In this document: positions 15,657-23,917 of the stretch, one piece after another
Layout: every line of letters begins with the position of its first letter
How positions within the stretch are numbered: the first letter of the stretch is position 1
NCBI RefSeq assembly: GCF_019880365.1
Contig: NZ_CP082271.1
Location: forward strand, 3,100,001 to 3,164,000
Source of the DNA: Pseudomonas sp. DNDY-54
GTDB taxonomy: Bacteria; Pseudomonadota; Gammaproteobacteria; Pseudomonadales; Pseudomonadaceae
Reading direction: 5' to 3'
DNA length: 64,000 nucleotides
Notes under the pieces: generated by a model
The model's database searches: none
Seen by the model: the letters and a program-made list of their open reading frames with translations, nothing else
Told to the model about the DNA's origin: nothing
Translations under genes and position numbers: made by a program

Positions 15657-16760
15657 ATGAATGACCCGCTCTGGATCTGGCAGCAGCCCAACTGGCACAG
15701 TTCAGTTGGCAAGCCGAAGCGCTTGCACCGCTGCTGCGCGCCTGCAGCCAGGCTCAGGGACGTTTGTTAGGGATGCTCGGTGCTAAGTGCAGAGCAGCCT
15801 GGATGCCATGCTGCAGAACATCGTCACATCTTCAGCCATCGAGGGTGAGCAGTTGAATGTCGGTTCGGTACGCTCATCACTGGCTCGGCGCTTGGGGCTG
15901 AGCGAAGAAGGTCGCACCACCTCACGTTCCGAAGGTCTGACGGAACTGCTGCTCGATGCCACCCGCCTGCACCAAAAACTGCTAGACGAACAGCGACTCA
16001 TCACCTGGCACCACTGGCTATTCCCCAGCGATGACCAACTGCTGGCCAGACCACTGCAAATCGGCGCACTGCGTGGCGAAGAGCCCATGCAGGTGGTTTC
16101 CGGTCGAATCGACCGCCCTACCGTACATTTCGAAGCCCCTCCTCGCGCCGGGCTGAAAGCGCAACTGGCGGACTTTCTGGCCTGGTTCGAGAGCAGCCGC
16201 AGCGATGCCAGCCTTGATCCCTTTCTGCGCGCCGGCATCGCCCATTTCTGGTTCGTTACCCTACCCACTTCGATGACGGCAACTGCCGCCTCACGCGCGC
16301 CATTACCGACCAGGCATTGGCTCAGGGCGAGCAGCAGGCTATTCGCTTCTATGCCATGTCCGCGAGCATCCTTGATGATCACGCTGGTTATTACCGCATC
16401 CTTGAAGCTAGCCAGAAAGGTACCCTGGACATCACCGCCTGGCTGCAGTGGTTTCTCAGAACATCGCTTAATAACCTGGAGCAAGCCCTTGCTCGTATCA
16501 ACCGTATGCTGGTCAAGGCGCGCTTCTGGCAGGCACACCGCAGCCAAACGCTATCGGCGGAGCAGATCAAAGTGCTTAACCGCCTGCTCGATGGCGGCGA
16601 GCGCGGTTTCGAGAACGGTATCAGCGCGGCGCAGTACCAAGCCGTGGCCAAGGTATCCAAAGCTACCGCAAACCGTCATCTGAGCGACCTGCTGGGAAAA
16701 GGCTGCATCGAGCGACTTCCCGGTGGTGGGCGCAGCACGCGTTACCAGATAGCACGCTGA
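15657..16760 (+). pseudogene. Fic-domain protein (AMPylator-like), multiply frameshifted
   Basis: The parts of a DUF4172-Fic protein are present in several frames. From 15657 the frame reads NDPLWIWQQPNW; a shift leads to FSWQAEALAPLLRA; another shift near 15780 leads to the inhibitory-helix motif SSAIEGEQL. A further one-base loss at about 16263 destroys the Fic motif: the catalytic His of HPFxxGNGR is lost and the following FDDGNCR has Cys for Gly. The C-terminal winged helix (AKVSKATANRHLSDLLGKGCI) is intact in the last frame. The gene cannot make an active enzyme, though the internal ATG at 16353 could in principle start a C-terminal fragment of 135 residues. Confidence 0.8.
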
Positions 16761-16931
16761 GCACCCTAGCCGAGCTAGTCAGCCTCTAGTGCGTCATCGC
16801 GCCATAGGACAATGGTCGTGATCCCCTTGAGCGATTGAAAGCAATTAGCCATTATCCAGACCAGTGCCAGTCAACTGGATTTCGGCACGCCTGCCCGCCC
16901 AGCCATCAAGCAGCTTTGCTCAAGGAAGAAA

Positions 16932-17684
16932 ATGGATTACAGCCCGATAGTCGCCCAGGTCTGGGGCATGCTGACCTGGTTCATCCCGGCAGCCCTGCTG
17001 ATCGGCCTGCTCAAATCACCTTGGGCCAAGGGGCAGATCGGCGAACTGCTGGTGCGCCTGTTTACCCATTGGCAGTTGGACAAGCAAACCTACCGCCGCC
17101 TGCACAACGTCACCCTGAACACGCCGGACGGCACCACGCAGATCGACCACGTATTCCTTTCGCTCTACGGCATCTTCGTACTGGAAACGAAGAACATGAG
17201 CGGCTGGATCTTCGGCAGCGAGAAGCAGGCGCAGTGGACGCAGAAGCTCTACAAGCGCAGCTTCAAACTCCAGAATCCGCTGCGGCAGAACTACAAGCAC
17301 CTCAAAGCTCTGGAAGCCACCCTAGGCGTCAGTCCCGAGCATCTGCACTCGGTCATCACCTTCGTCGGCGGCGGCACGTTCAAAACAGAAGTGCCTGCCA
17401 ACGTCACCCAGGGCAGTGGCTTTATCTGCTACATCCAGTCATTCCAGCAGCCGGTATTCAGCGAGGCTGAAGTCGACACCATGCTGCACGCCCTGCAAAC
17501 CGGCCGACGTGCGCCCACCCTCGCCCCCCATCGCGAGCATCTACAGAACCTTAAGCACCGGAGTGATCCGACAGCCAAACAGCGATGCCGTAAATGCGGA
17601 AGCGCGCTGCTTATTCGTACCGTTAAGTCGGGCCCGAAAGTAGAACATCAATTCTGGGGCGGCTCGGCTTTTCCAAGATGCTGA
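16932..17684 (+). CDS. NERD-domain nuclease-like protein, membrane-anchored
   Basis: A 250-residue protein with a transmembrane segment (about 9-27), then a NERD domain (about 32-150). This includes KGQIGELLV, then IDHVFLS with Asp72 and FVLETKN with Glu85-x-Lys87, which matches the PD-(D/E)XK-like nuclease core. The C-terminal part holds CRKCG and a basic linker leading to FWGGSAFPRC, the zinc finger of topoisomerase type. The family usually has Cys in the position shown here as the second Gly of FWGG, and sequence past FPRC. One zinc ligand may be lost and the tail may be slightly cut by the TGA. The ATG follows AAGGAAG. Confidence 0.75.
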   Translation: MDYSPIVAQVWGMLTWFIPAALLIGLLKSPWAKGQIGELLVRLFTHWQLDKQTYRRLHNVTLNTPDGTTQIDHVFLSLYGIFVLETKNMSGWIFGSEKQAQWTQKLYKRSFKLQNPLRQNYKHLKALEATLGVSPEHLHSVITFVGGGTFKTEVPANVTQGSGFICYIQSFQQPVFSEAEVDTMLHALQTGRRAPTLAPHREHLQNLKHRSDPTAKQRCRKCGSALLIRTVKSGPKVEHQFWGGSAFPRC

Positions 17685-17778
17685 ACCATGCAAAGCCTCT
17701 GAGCGCATGAATCAGCAAGAACGTTTGGCCTGTCACCTATAGCCTCATTACAGCTAAAGCGAATACGGAACATAGTAA

Positions 17779-20703
17779 ATGAAAGCAAGCATTATTGAAC
17801 TGATATCCGAGCATGAATCACCTATTCTGGAGTTTAAAAGGCAGTGGTATTGGAATGATGACACCCCCTCTTCAGAAATGTCCGACCTTTGGGGCGAACT
17901 AATAAAAGATATTATCTCACTATCAAACGGGTACCTAGGACATACCGGAAAAACCCGCCACTTGGTGATCGGCTACTCGGAAGCAGAGAAGAAGCTTTTT
18001 GACATTGAACTATCAAAAATCAAGCAACTAAGCAATATCCAGATCTTCAGAAAAGATTTAATTCGACGCCTAGAAAAATACACGACCCCATCGCTAACCG
18101 ATATAAATATTCATATTACAAGCCACGAAAGATGCTCCTTACTCGTAATTGAGATCCCTGCAAGAGGATATATAACGGAGCTTAAATCTGGATTAAAAAC
18201 CAAAACCAGACACATCGATGAGGGAGGAGTTTTAATAAGAAAAGGACAAAAAACCGACGAAGTTAGAACCGCCACTCCCGCTGAGTACCAAAGCCTTAAA
18301 GAAGAATTTGATACATTCAGACACTCAGATCTTTTTACAAAAATTAGCCTCTCAGAGCCAGAAGCACAACAAACTGAAAGAAGCATTGAAAAAACCGTCC
18401 AATTATTTATGGACAAAAACTCCAGCCTTTCTCTCGCAGAAAACTACCCCGTAAGAGTAAAGAACTGGAAAGAAAGTATCATTTACGAAGTATACAAACT
18501 CACAGATGGATTTGATGGCGGAAAAGATTTTATTTATATCCATGACAGTTCAAACCAAGGAAAAACCTTTGGAGAGATAAACAGCAAAGGTTATATCTCC
18601 AAACCTGAATCCTCAATCATACTGATCGACAAGCCAGCACTGAAGGATGTGGAGAAGAGAAAGGAGAACATATCCAAGTTATTTGGCACAAAATTTGTCT
18701 ATTTTGTAGACGAGTTCGGGCGAAATTTTTTATACAAAGACTGCTTACTACCATATGAAAAATTTAATCTGCCGATCTATGTCAACGGCCTTTACGATCT
18801 AGAGGAAGAGCACGACCTCCCTGCACTCGAAAAACTTAAAGAATGGTATCGAACTGAGAATGAACCTTTATTCATTGTAAGCGGGCATGGCGGAATAGGG
18901 AAGACCACACTTGCAAAGCAATTCCTTGATCAAATATATTCAGAAGAGCGTGATCAGGGAATTTTATTTATCGATTCGAAAGAAATCATTAATGAGCTTT
19001 CAAGAAACTCAAAGATTAGTGACGTATTTGACTTCTACCGCGCCCAAATGGACGTAGATGGCAACGACTCATCTAGATTCAACAAAGACCTCCTTAAACT
19101 ATCGATAGACAATGGAAGTCTAACCGTTGTTCTAGACGGCATTGACGAGGTAATTGCAAAGCTAGGAAATAGATTCGACGTACAGGCATTTATAACCTCA
19201 ATTTTCCAAGAATACTCCTCCGACCTTAGGAAAACCAAATTCCTAATCACATGCAGAGATCATTTTTGGAGCGAAGTAGGAAAAAAAATCCTTCTACCCG
19301 AAATCATATTGAAAGCATTTAACAGCACTTTGGCGCATGAGTTTTTCAACCAGAAACTAGCTGGTGACAAGAAACGCATCACAAATGCGATGACCATCGC
19401 CGAAAAGCTAGCAATCGAAACCACAACAAAACAAGGCAATGCAGAACTTGTTTACATTCCATTCCTCCTAGATATGATTGGATACTTAATAAACTCTAAA
19501 AGCGAAGATTTCACGCTAACAAAACAAATCACCAGCCGATACTTGTCATCAGAAAATCATACTGACTTTCTGATTGCACAGGTATGCGACCGAGAAATCA
19601 TAAAACTCGGCGGATTAAGTGTAGACCAGCAAATAGAACTGTTTATTCGAATTGCCATTAGCAAAGACAGCGGCATCGACCTTTATGACATCAAGCAAGA
19701 GCTTCAAAAAATTGTCGCAGAGCCAGACAATGCATTGATCGAAAAAATCAAAGGCCATACGTTACTAGTGTGCTCGGACAACAAGATACAGTTCAGATAT
19801 GATGTTTTTGACGTCTACTTTACCGCATTGCATCTCGTATATTTCTTCAAACAGAAGGACATAGCAGCACTTAATGAGCAAACAGCTAAGGTGATCGCAG
19901 GTTATTTGAAATATGACAGCAGCTTCATAGAATCAGTATGCGAAAGGATAGAAATAAATGATGACCTTCTGTTGTTTTGCATAGAAATAATAGAGTCTGC
20001 AGCAGACTATGAAGATGGTAACACTTTAATTTCCTCAATTGTCTCCCTTTTACTTTGCCTACTCCAAAAGTCCGATAGCAGTCAATCCAACACTGAAACC
20101 AGGACAGACCTTATAGAAAAGCTATTCCTGAAAGGCAACGAATTGGTAGGAATGGCACTTATAGACATATTCGGAAGCTCTTCTGCAAAACCAACATTTG
20201 ACTTTAGAGACCGAACACTACGCGATTGCACTTTCGATAATTACGAGTATTTCTGGGAGTGTCCAATGAATGAGGGCACCAGATTCGAGAGCTCCCAATT
20301 TAACGACATCAACCCCAGAGCCGGGGTAACAATAAAAATACATAGCGGTCTTTTCTCGAGCACTTGTGACCTGACGCAAATCCAACATCTACTGACTGAA
20401 AAAGAAGAAGAAGAAGCACAAAACAAAGAAACAGTTCTCGCAGAACTATTAAAAGTATTTAGACTGTTCCATCAGCGCGGGAACTTTTATCCAAGAAAGC
20501 AAGAAGAAGTAAGAAAGAAACTTTCCGCCGTAAATCTTCTCCCTATTTTGCTAGAGAAAGGGGTATTGAAGAATTACAAAGACCCCCAAAAGCCAACTAT
20601 GCGACAGTTCAAGGTGAGCGATGAATATAAGAGCGTGATAGATTACTTTGAACAAGGGAGCCCATCTCTGGAACTCTTTCGCTTAGCAGAGGAACTTTCT
20701 TGA
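17779..20703 (+). CDS. AlbA_2-NACHT STAND NTPase (bNACHT-like antiphage protein)
   Basis: A 974-residue protein, clearly more AT-rich than its neighbours, so probably acquired recently. Residues 1-140 fit an AlbA_2 (Schlafen-type) domain: SPILEFKRQWYW, the conserved SNGYLGHTGK region and VIGYSE. The NACHT NTPase follows with Walker A GHGGIGKTT at 369-377 and Walker B LDGIDE with Asp453 and Asp456-Glu457, and downstream helical and winged-helix regions. Around residue 810-840 a short stretch (FRDRTLRDCTFDNYEYF) looks like pentapeptide repeats. A winged-helix-like end (about 890-960) closes it. NACHT proteins of bacteria sense phage proteins and fire an N-terminal effector; here that would be AlbA_2. 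It is a lone gene with no visible partner. Confidence 0.8.
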   Translation: MKASIIELISEHESPILEFKRQWYWNDDTPSSEMSDLWGELIKDIISLSNGYLGHTGKTRHLVIGYSEAEKKLFDIELSKIKQLSNIQIFRKDLIRRLEKYTTPSLTDINIHITSHERCSLLVIEIPARGYITELKSGLKTKTRHIDEGGVLIRKGQKTDEVRTATPAEYQSLKEEFDTFRHSDLFTKISLSEPEAQQTERSIEKTVQLFMDKNSSLSLAENYPVRVKNWKESIIYEVYKLTDGFDGGKDFIYIHDSSNQGKTFGEINSKGYISKPESSIILIDKPALKDVEKRKENISKLFGTKFVYFVDEFGRNFLYKDCLLPYEKFNLPIYVNGLYDLEEEHDLPALEKLKEWYRTENEPLFIVSGHGGIGKTTLAKQFLDQIYSEERDQGILFIDSKEIINELSRNSKISDVFDFYRAQMDVDGNDSSRFNKDLLKLSIDNGSLTVVLDGIDEVIAKLGNRFDVQAFITSIFQEYSSDLRKTKFLITCRDHFWSEVGKKILLPEIILKAFNSTLAHEFFNQKLAGDKKRITNAMTIAEKLAIETTTKQGNAELVYIPFLLDMIGYLINSKSEDFTLTKQITSRYLSSENHTDFLIAQVCDREIIKLGGLSVDQQIELFIRIAISKDSGIDLYDIKQELQKIVAEPDNALIEKIKGHTLLVCSDNKIQFRYDVFDVYFTALHLVYFFKQKDIAALNEQTAKVIAGYLKYDSSFIESVCERIEINDDLLLFCIEIIESAADYEDGNTLISSIVSLLLCLLQKSDSSQSNTETRTDLIEKLFLKGNELVGMALIDIFGSSSAKPTFDFRDRTLRDCTFDNYEYFWECPMNEGTRFESSQFNDINPRAGVTIKIHSGLFSSTCDLTQIQHLLTEKEEEEAQNKETVLAELLKVFRLFHQRGNFYPRKQEEVRKKLSAVNLLPILLEKGVLKNYKDPQKPTMRQFKVSDEYKSVIDYFEQGSPSLELFRLAEELS

Positions 20704-20882
20704 GACTCGTATGCTTCATAATTTTTTGGCCCACGGTCGCAATGCGAACCTCTGAACTGAGCGGGAGCTTAAACACAGCCTGGGTAAGAAGCAGCCTCTG
20801 CACCAGACTACGCCACAGCATGTTGTTCCGATAAATACCGACATCCACCATCTCCCCATGGAACGTAATCATGGAGATAGAG

Positions 20883-21254
20883 ATGGATACGTCTGCTCGT
20901 ACAACCGATGCTCTCGACACTGCGTCTGACCAGCCCCTCCCCTTACCAGGCTCGGAAGCCTACGAGTCGCTTCCGCAGTTCCCCAAGGGCAGCCCCCTGC
21001 CCTTCCGGCGCACAATCCGCAAGTATGAGCTGAGACAGATCGTCCCACTGGCTGAATCAACGATCTACGAAATGGAACGTCGTGGCGAGTTCCCCAAGCG
21101 CTTCAACCTAACACCACGTTGCGTGGTCTGGGATCTGGCCGAGGTGGAGGCCTGGATCGAGGAGCGCAAGCGAGCACCTCGGGTCAACATCAACAAGCCG
21201 GACGTTTACCTGAGGAAAACCCGCCCTGTCCGGGCGGGCTCCAGTCAAGCATGA
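20883..21254 (+). CDS. alpA: AlpA-family regulator (full copy of the duplicated cassette)
   Basis: A 123-residue protein with an AlpA-type HTH: LRQIVPLAESTIYEMERRGEFPKR (about residues 49-71), the segment CVVWDLAEVEAWI, and a basic tail ending in RKTRP. AlpA regulators often control excision or integrase genes of islands. The ATG at 20883 was chosen because GGAG lies six bases upstream; an ATG at 20871 adds four residues. Its 3' end overlaps the convergent HTH pseudogene by ten bases. A GC-rich hairpin (CCCGCC/GGCGGG) within the last codons may serve as a terminator. A truncated second copy lies at 22845. Confidence 0.75.
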   Translation: MDTSARTTDALDTASDQPLPLPGSEAYESLPQFPKGSPLPFRRTIRKYELRQIVPLAESTIYEMERRGEFPKRFNLTPRCVVWDLAEVEAWIEERKRAPRVNINKPDVYLRKTRPVRAGSSQA

Positions 21255-21577
21255 AGTCCGCGCCATCCCCAGCCGACAAGGGCTAGCAGTTCATTGGAGG
21301 CCGGGCGCGTTAGCCGTCGTTCTTCCTTGGCTAGGTTGAACTGCAAGGCCACCTGAGCCACGTCCAAGATACCGCCAGGCAGCAAATTGCTGCCTTTGGC
21401 TTGCAGCCAAGTCAGCACATCCGCCCGGTGCCAGATCGAAGCAATGCCCTCATGCACCGGCGCAGGGAAGCTGCTCGGATAAGCCAACATCAGCTTGCGC
21501 ATGTTCTGGCGCGACACGCCGACGATCTCTGCCACGTAGGTGGGACCTATCAGATCCGGCGTCACTTGATCAGCCTT
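21245..21577 (-). pseudogene. truncated copy of the HTH gene at 23053-23577
   Basis: About 330 bases match the C-terminal part of the intact gene at 23053-23577, including the HTH stretch GVSRQNMRKLMLAYP and the tail KEERRLTRPAS. The first 70 or so codons are missing: upstream of about 21577 the frame continues into unrelated sequence. The stop is also lost (ALVG is followed by WGW). It is the left-hand half of a duplicated alpA-HTH cassette. Confidence 0.75.
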
Positions 21578-21755
21578 GAAGTCTATAGGCAGTTCGTCTG
21601 CTGTGCCGGAAGCTCGGTCTGTTCGATAAAGTGCTCGTAGGTAGATCCAGGAGGGGCTATCAGGGAGGCTCTGACGCTCCCGGCAAGCTATGCAAAGCCA
21701 TACGCTGGACACTTATAAGCGCTATGCTCGCATTCTCGAAAAGGAGCGGAGGTAG

Positions 21756-22688
21756 ATGGTGAGCAAACAACAATCTGACAATGCACTATCCACATTATTG
21801 GACGAAAAAATACGTAGCTTTGTAGCGTCATTCATCGAAAGTTCTCGGCGGCTATTCGTAGATGAGCAAGGCACATTAGTACACTCGCTAGAATTTGGCG
21901 TGTACCGCGAACGGATTGTCGGTGACTTCCTCAAATTATTCACACCAGAACGCATGGGCTTAGATACTGGATTCGTTGTTAACTCGAATGGCCGCATCAG
22001 CACACAATGCGATATCGTCATATATGATAAAACAGTCACTCCATTGATTCGAGACGACCAATTCCAACGTTTCTTTCCTATCGAGTCAGTCTGCGCAGTT
22101 GGTGAAATCAAATCACATATGTCGCTGACGGAATTGAAGAAGGCGCTCCGCAAGCTAGCAAAGCTGAAATCGCTTAGAGACTCGCTCTACGAGCCGTCCT
22201 ACTCTTATACACTTAAGTCAGGTGGGATACACGGCAGTACGTTCGAACCTGAGCGAGACGAGCTGGATCAAATTTTCACATTCCTAATATGCGAGTCGTT
22301 TCAATTTAATGTACAGCACCACCTGCAAGATATCGTGAATTGTTACAATGAGGAGCTTCCCAATCATCCGTTTTGCCACCGGCACAATATAATTCTCAGC
22401 CTCCGCGATGGGATGCTTGCGTATTTGCACCCCAACGGCTCAATATTTCAATTTCCATCCCACTTGCTGACACTCATCGACGAAAATGGTTCTCGCTCAA
22501 GTCAAGCACTGCGTTTAAAGCATCGCTTAATTCTTCCAATTGAAGAGCAATCAATCGAGCATTTAAGACACTTCTGCACACTGTTCCACCAAGGGCTAAC
22601 AACAGTATCCGTGCTTTACCCAGATATGGGACGTTATATTCAGAGCCGGGAGGATGTGGTGTTTATTGATCTTGAGCAGGAGTATTAA
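21756..22688 (+). CDS. DUF6602 family, PD-(D/E)XK nuclease-like
   Basis: A 310-residue protein. The N-terminal part has Glu52 in YRERIVGDFL, then QCDIVIYD with Asp86, then AVGEIKS with Glu117-Ile-Lys119. This E...D...ExK order is a restriction-endonuclease-like core, as in DUF6602. The remaining 180 residues are mixed alpha/beta with no assigned domain. The start at 21756 is preceded by GGAGCGGAGG. The gene is AT-rich relative to both flanks and stands alone between the two halves of the alpA-HTH duplication, so it is cargo added by recombination. It may be a single-gene defence protein; this is inferred from context. Confidence 0.7.
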   Translation: MVSKQQSDNALSTLLDEKIRSFVASFIESSRRLFVDEQGTLVHSLEFGVYRERIVGDFLKLFTPERMGLDTGFVVNSNGRISTQCDIVIYDKTVTPLIRDDQFQRFFPIESVCAVGEIKSHMSLTELKKALRKLAKLKSLRDSLYEPSYSYTLKSGGIHGSTFEPERDELDQIFTFLICESFQFNVQHHLQDIVNCYNEELPNHPFCHRHNIILSLRDGMLAYLHPNGSIFQFPSHLLTLIDENGSRSSQALRLKHRLILPIEEQSIEHLRHFCTLFHQGLTTVSVLYPDMGRYIQSREDVVFIDLEQEY

Positions 22689-22844
22689 TAGATAGATACA
22701 GAACTTATCTCCCTCAAGACTTTGGATTATTCCGATCCACCTTGAAACCAGTTCAAAAATTCAATTAGTAGGTCACGCATAGACTGAAGCATTCACACCA
22801 AAATAGAACAGCTACCCGGCATGGTTCTTCATGCGCCGTATCAA

Positions 22845-23038
22845 CGATTAACGAAATGGATCGCCGTGGTAAATTCCCCAGGCGCTTCAACCTGACACCG
22901 CGTTGCGTGGTCTGGAATCTTGCCGAGGTAGAGGCCTGGATCCAGGAGCGCAAGCGGGCGCCTCGGGTCAATATCAGCAAGCCGGATGTGTACCTACGGA
23001 AAACCCGCCCTGCCCGGGCGGGCTCAAACCAAGCATGA
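22845..23038 (+). pseudogene. truncated alpA copy
   Basis: From about 22845 the sequence matches the alpA gene at 20883-21254 from its middle (MERRGEFPKR region) to the stop, with several substitutions. The first 50 or so codons are absent; the sequence before it is unrelated. An internal ATG at 22856 would give 60 residues without the first HTH helix. It is the mirror partner of the truncated HTH gene at 21245. Confidence 0.75.
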
Positions 23039-23052
23039 AGCCGATGCCATCC

Positions 23053-23577
23053 TCATCCGACGAGGGCTTGCAGCTCCTGGGAGGCGGGACGCGTTAGCCG
23101 CCGTTCTTCCTTGGCTAAATTGACCTGCAGGGCCACCTGGGCCACTTCCAAGACGCCACCAGGCAGCAAATAGCTGCCTTTGGTCTGCAGCCAGGTCAGC
23201 ACGTCCGCCAGGTGCCAGATCGAAGCACTGCCCTCATGTACCGGAGTAGGGAAGCTGTTCGGATAAGCCAACATCAGCTTGCGCATGTTCTGGCGCGACA
23301 CACCGACGATCTCCGCCACATCGGTGAGTCCGACTAGGTCCGGTGCCGCCTCGATCAGCCTGGCCGACGGTACGGCACTGCGCACATCAGCCAGTGCGCT
23401 ACGCACAGCCGCCTCAGCGTTCTCCGCTTCACGGGTGAACTCCAACGCCAAGCGACCTGGCTGACCAATGCCTATCAGGGCATCGTCGCAGCCAGCCTCA
23501 CCGAGGCGCTCGACCAACGCTTCCGCATCACGGTCATAGTCGGCCAGTTGGTATTTCAGAGTGAAGGTGTATTCCAT
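23053..23577 (-). CDS. HTH-containing antitoxin-like protein (partner of the HicA-like gene)
   Basis: A 174-residue protein. The N-terminal half (1-95) is a small alpha/beta domain beginning MEYTFTLKYQL; the C-terminal half has a helix-turn-helix, LTDVAEIVGVSRQNMRKLM, and a conserved tail, WLQTKGSYLLPGG. The ATG at 23575-23577 lies only four bases after the end of the small HicA-like gene, with which it forms an operon. A small putative toxin followed by a DNA-binding partner is the gene order of hicAB. The assignment as antitoxin is an inference. Its truncated duplicate is at 21245-21577. Confidence 0.6.
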   Translation of the reverse strand: MEYTFTLKYQLADYDRDAEALVERLGEAGCDDALIGIGQPGRLALEFTREAENAEAAVRSALADVRSAVPSARLIEAAPDLVGLTDVAEIVGVSRQNMRKLMLAYPNSFPTPVHEGSASIWHLADVLTWLQTKGSYLLPGGVLEVAQVALQVNLAKEERRLTRPASQELQALVG

Positions 23578-23581
23578 AGCG

Positions 23582-23857
23582 CTACTCCTCTGCACCCTCA
23601 GCGGTCTGCCGCTGCTTACGGTGCGTGGTGCAGTTGTCGACGACGCGCCGAAGGGCACGCGCATGGTTGCCTGGGTTCTTCGGTGTGCTCCACACGCTGG
23701 TGATGCAGAACTCGCCGCAGCGACACTCTTCATCGTTGTAGGGGCAGTAGATTCGCCCCCAAGCGTGGCTACCACCCAGCTCTATGCGCCAGCCCTGTTC
23801 TTCGGCATGCCTGAGTGCTTCTTCGACCTCTTTCTTCGAGTGAGAAGGACGGGTCAT
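23582..23857 (-). CDS. HicA-like small protein with Cys cluster
   Basis: A 91-residue protein. The start (SKKEVEEALRHAEEQGWRIELGGSHAWG) resembles a HicA-type dsRBD-like fold, in which the His of the GSH motif (here His31) is the catalytic residue of the mRNA interferase. It differs from classic HicA in a following cysteine-rich segment (CPYNDEECRCGEFC), which may bind metal, and in a basic tail. It is followed after four bases by the HTH protein, and both sit beside the integrase. A toxin role in island maintenance is plausible but not shown. Confidence 0.55.
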   Translation of the reverse strand: MTRPSHSKKEVEEALRHAEEQGWRIELGGSHAWGRIYCPYNDEECRCGEFCITSVWSTPKNPGNHARALRRVVDNCTTHRKQRQTAEGAEE

Positions 23858-23917
23858 CAGTGATCTCCAGTATTCGCATGAACGGCAAGGTTGTCAACTG
23901 ACAACCTTGCACTTTCC

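Noticed and set aside
16835..17470. Open frame of 211 codons overlapping the NERD gene
   Set aside because: It is another frame of the NERD coding sequence and is rich in His, Arg and Pro, typical of a shadow.
21577..21712. N-terminal extension of the truncated HTH gene as a new start
   Set aside because: The segment upstream of 21577 does not match the intact gene and has no ribosome site; the gene is better called truncated.
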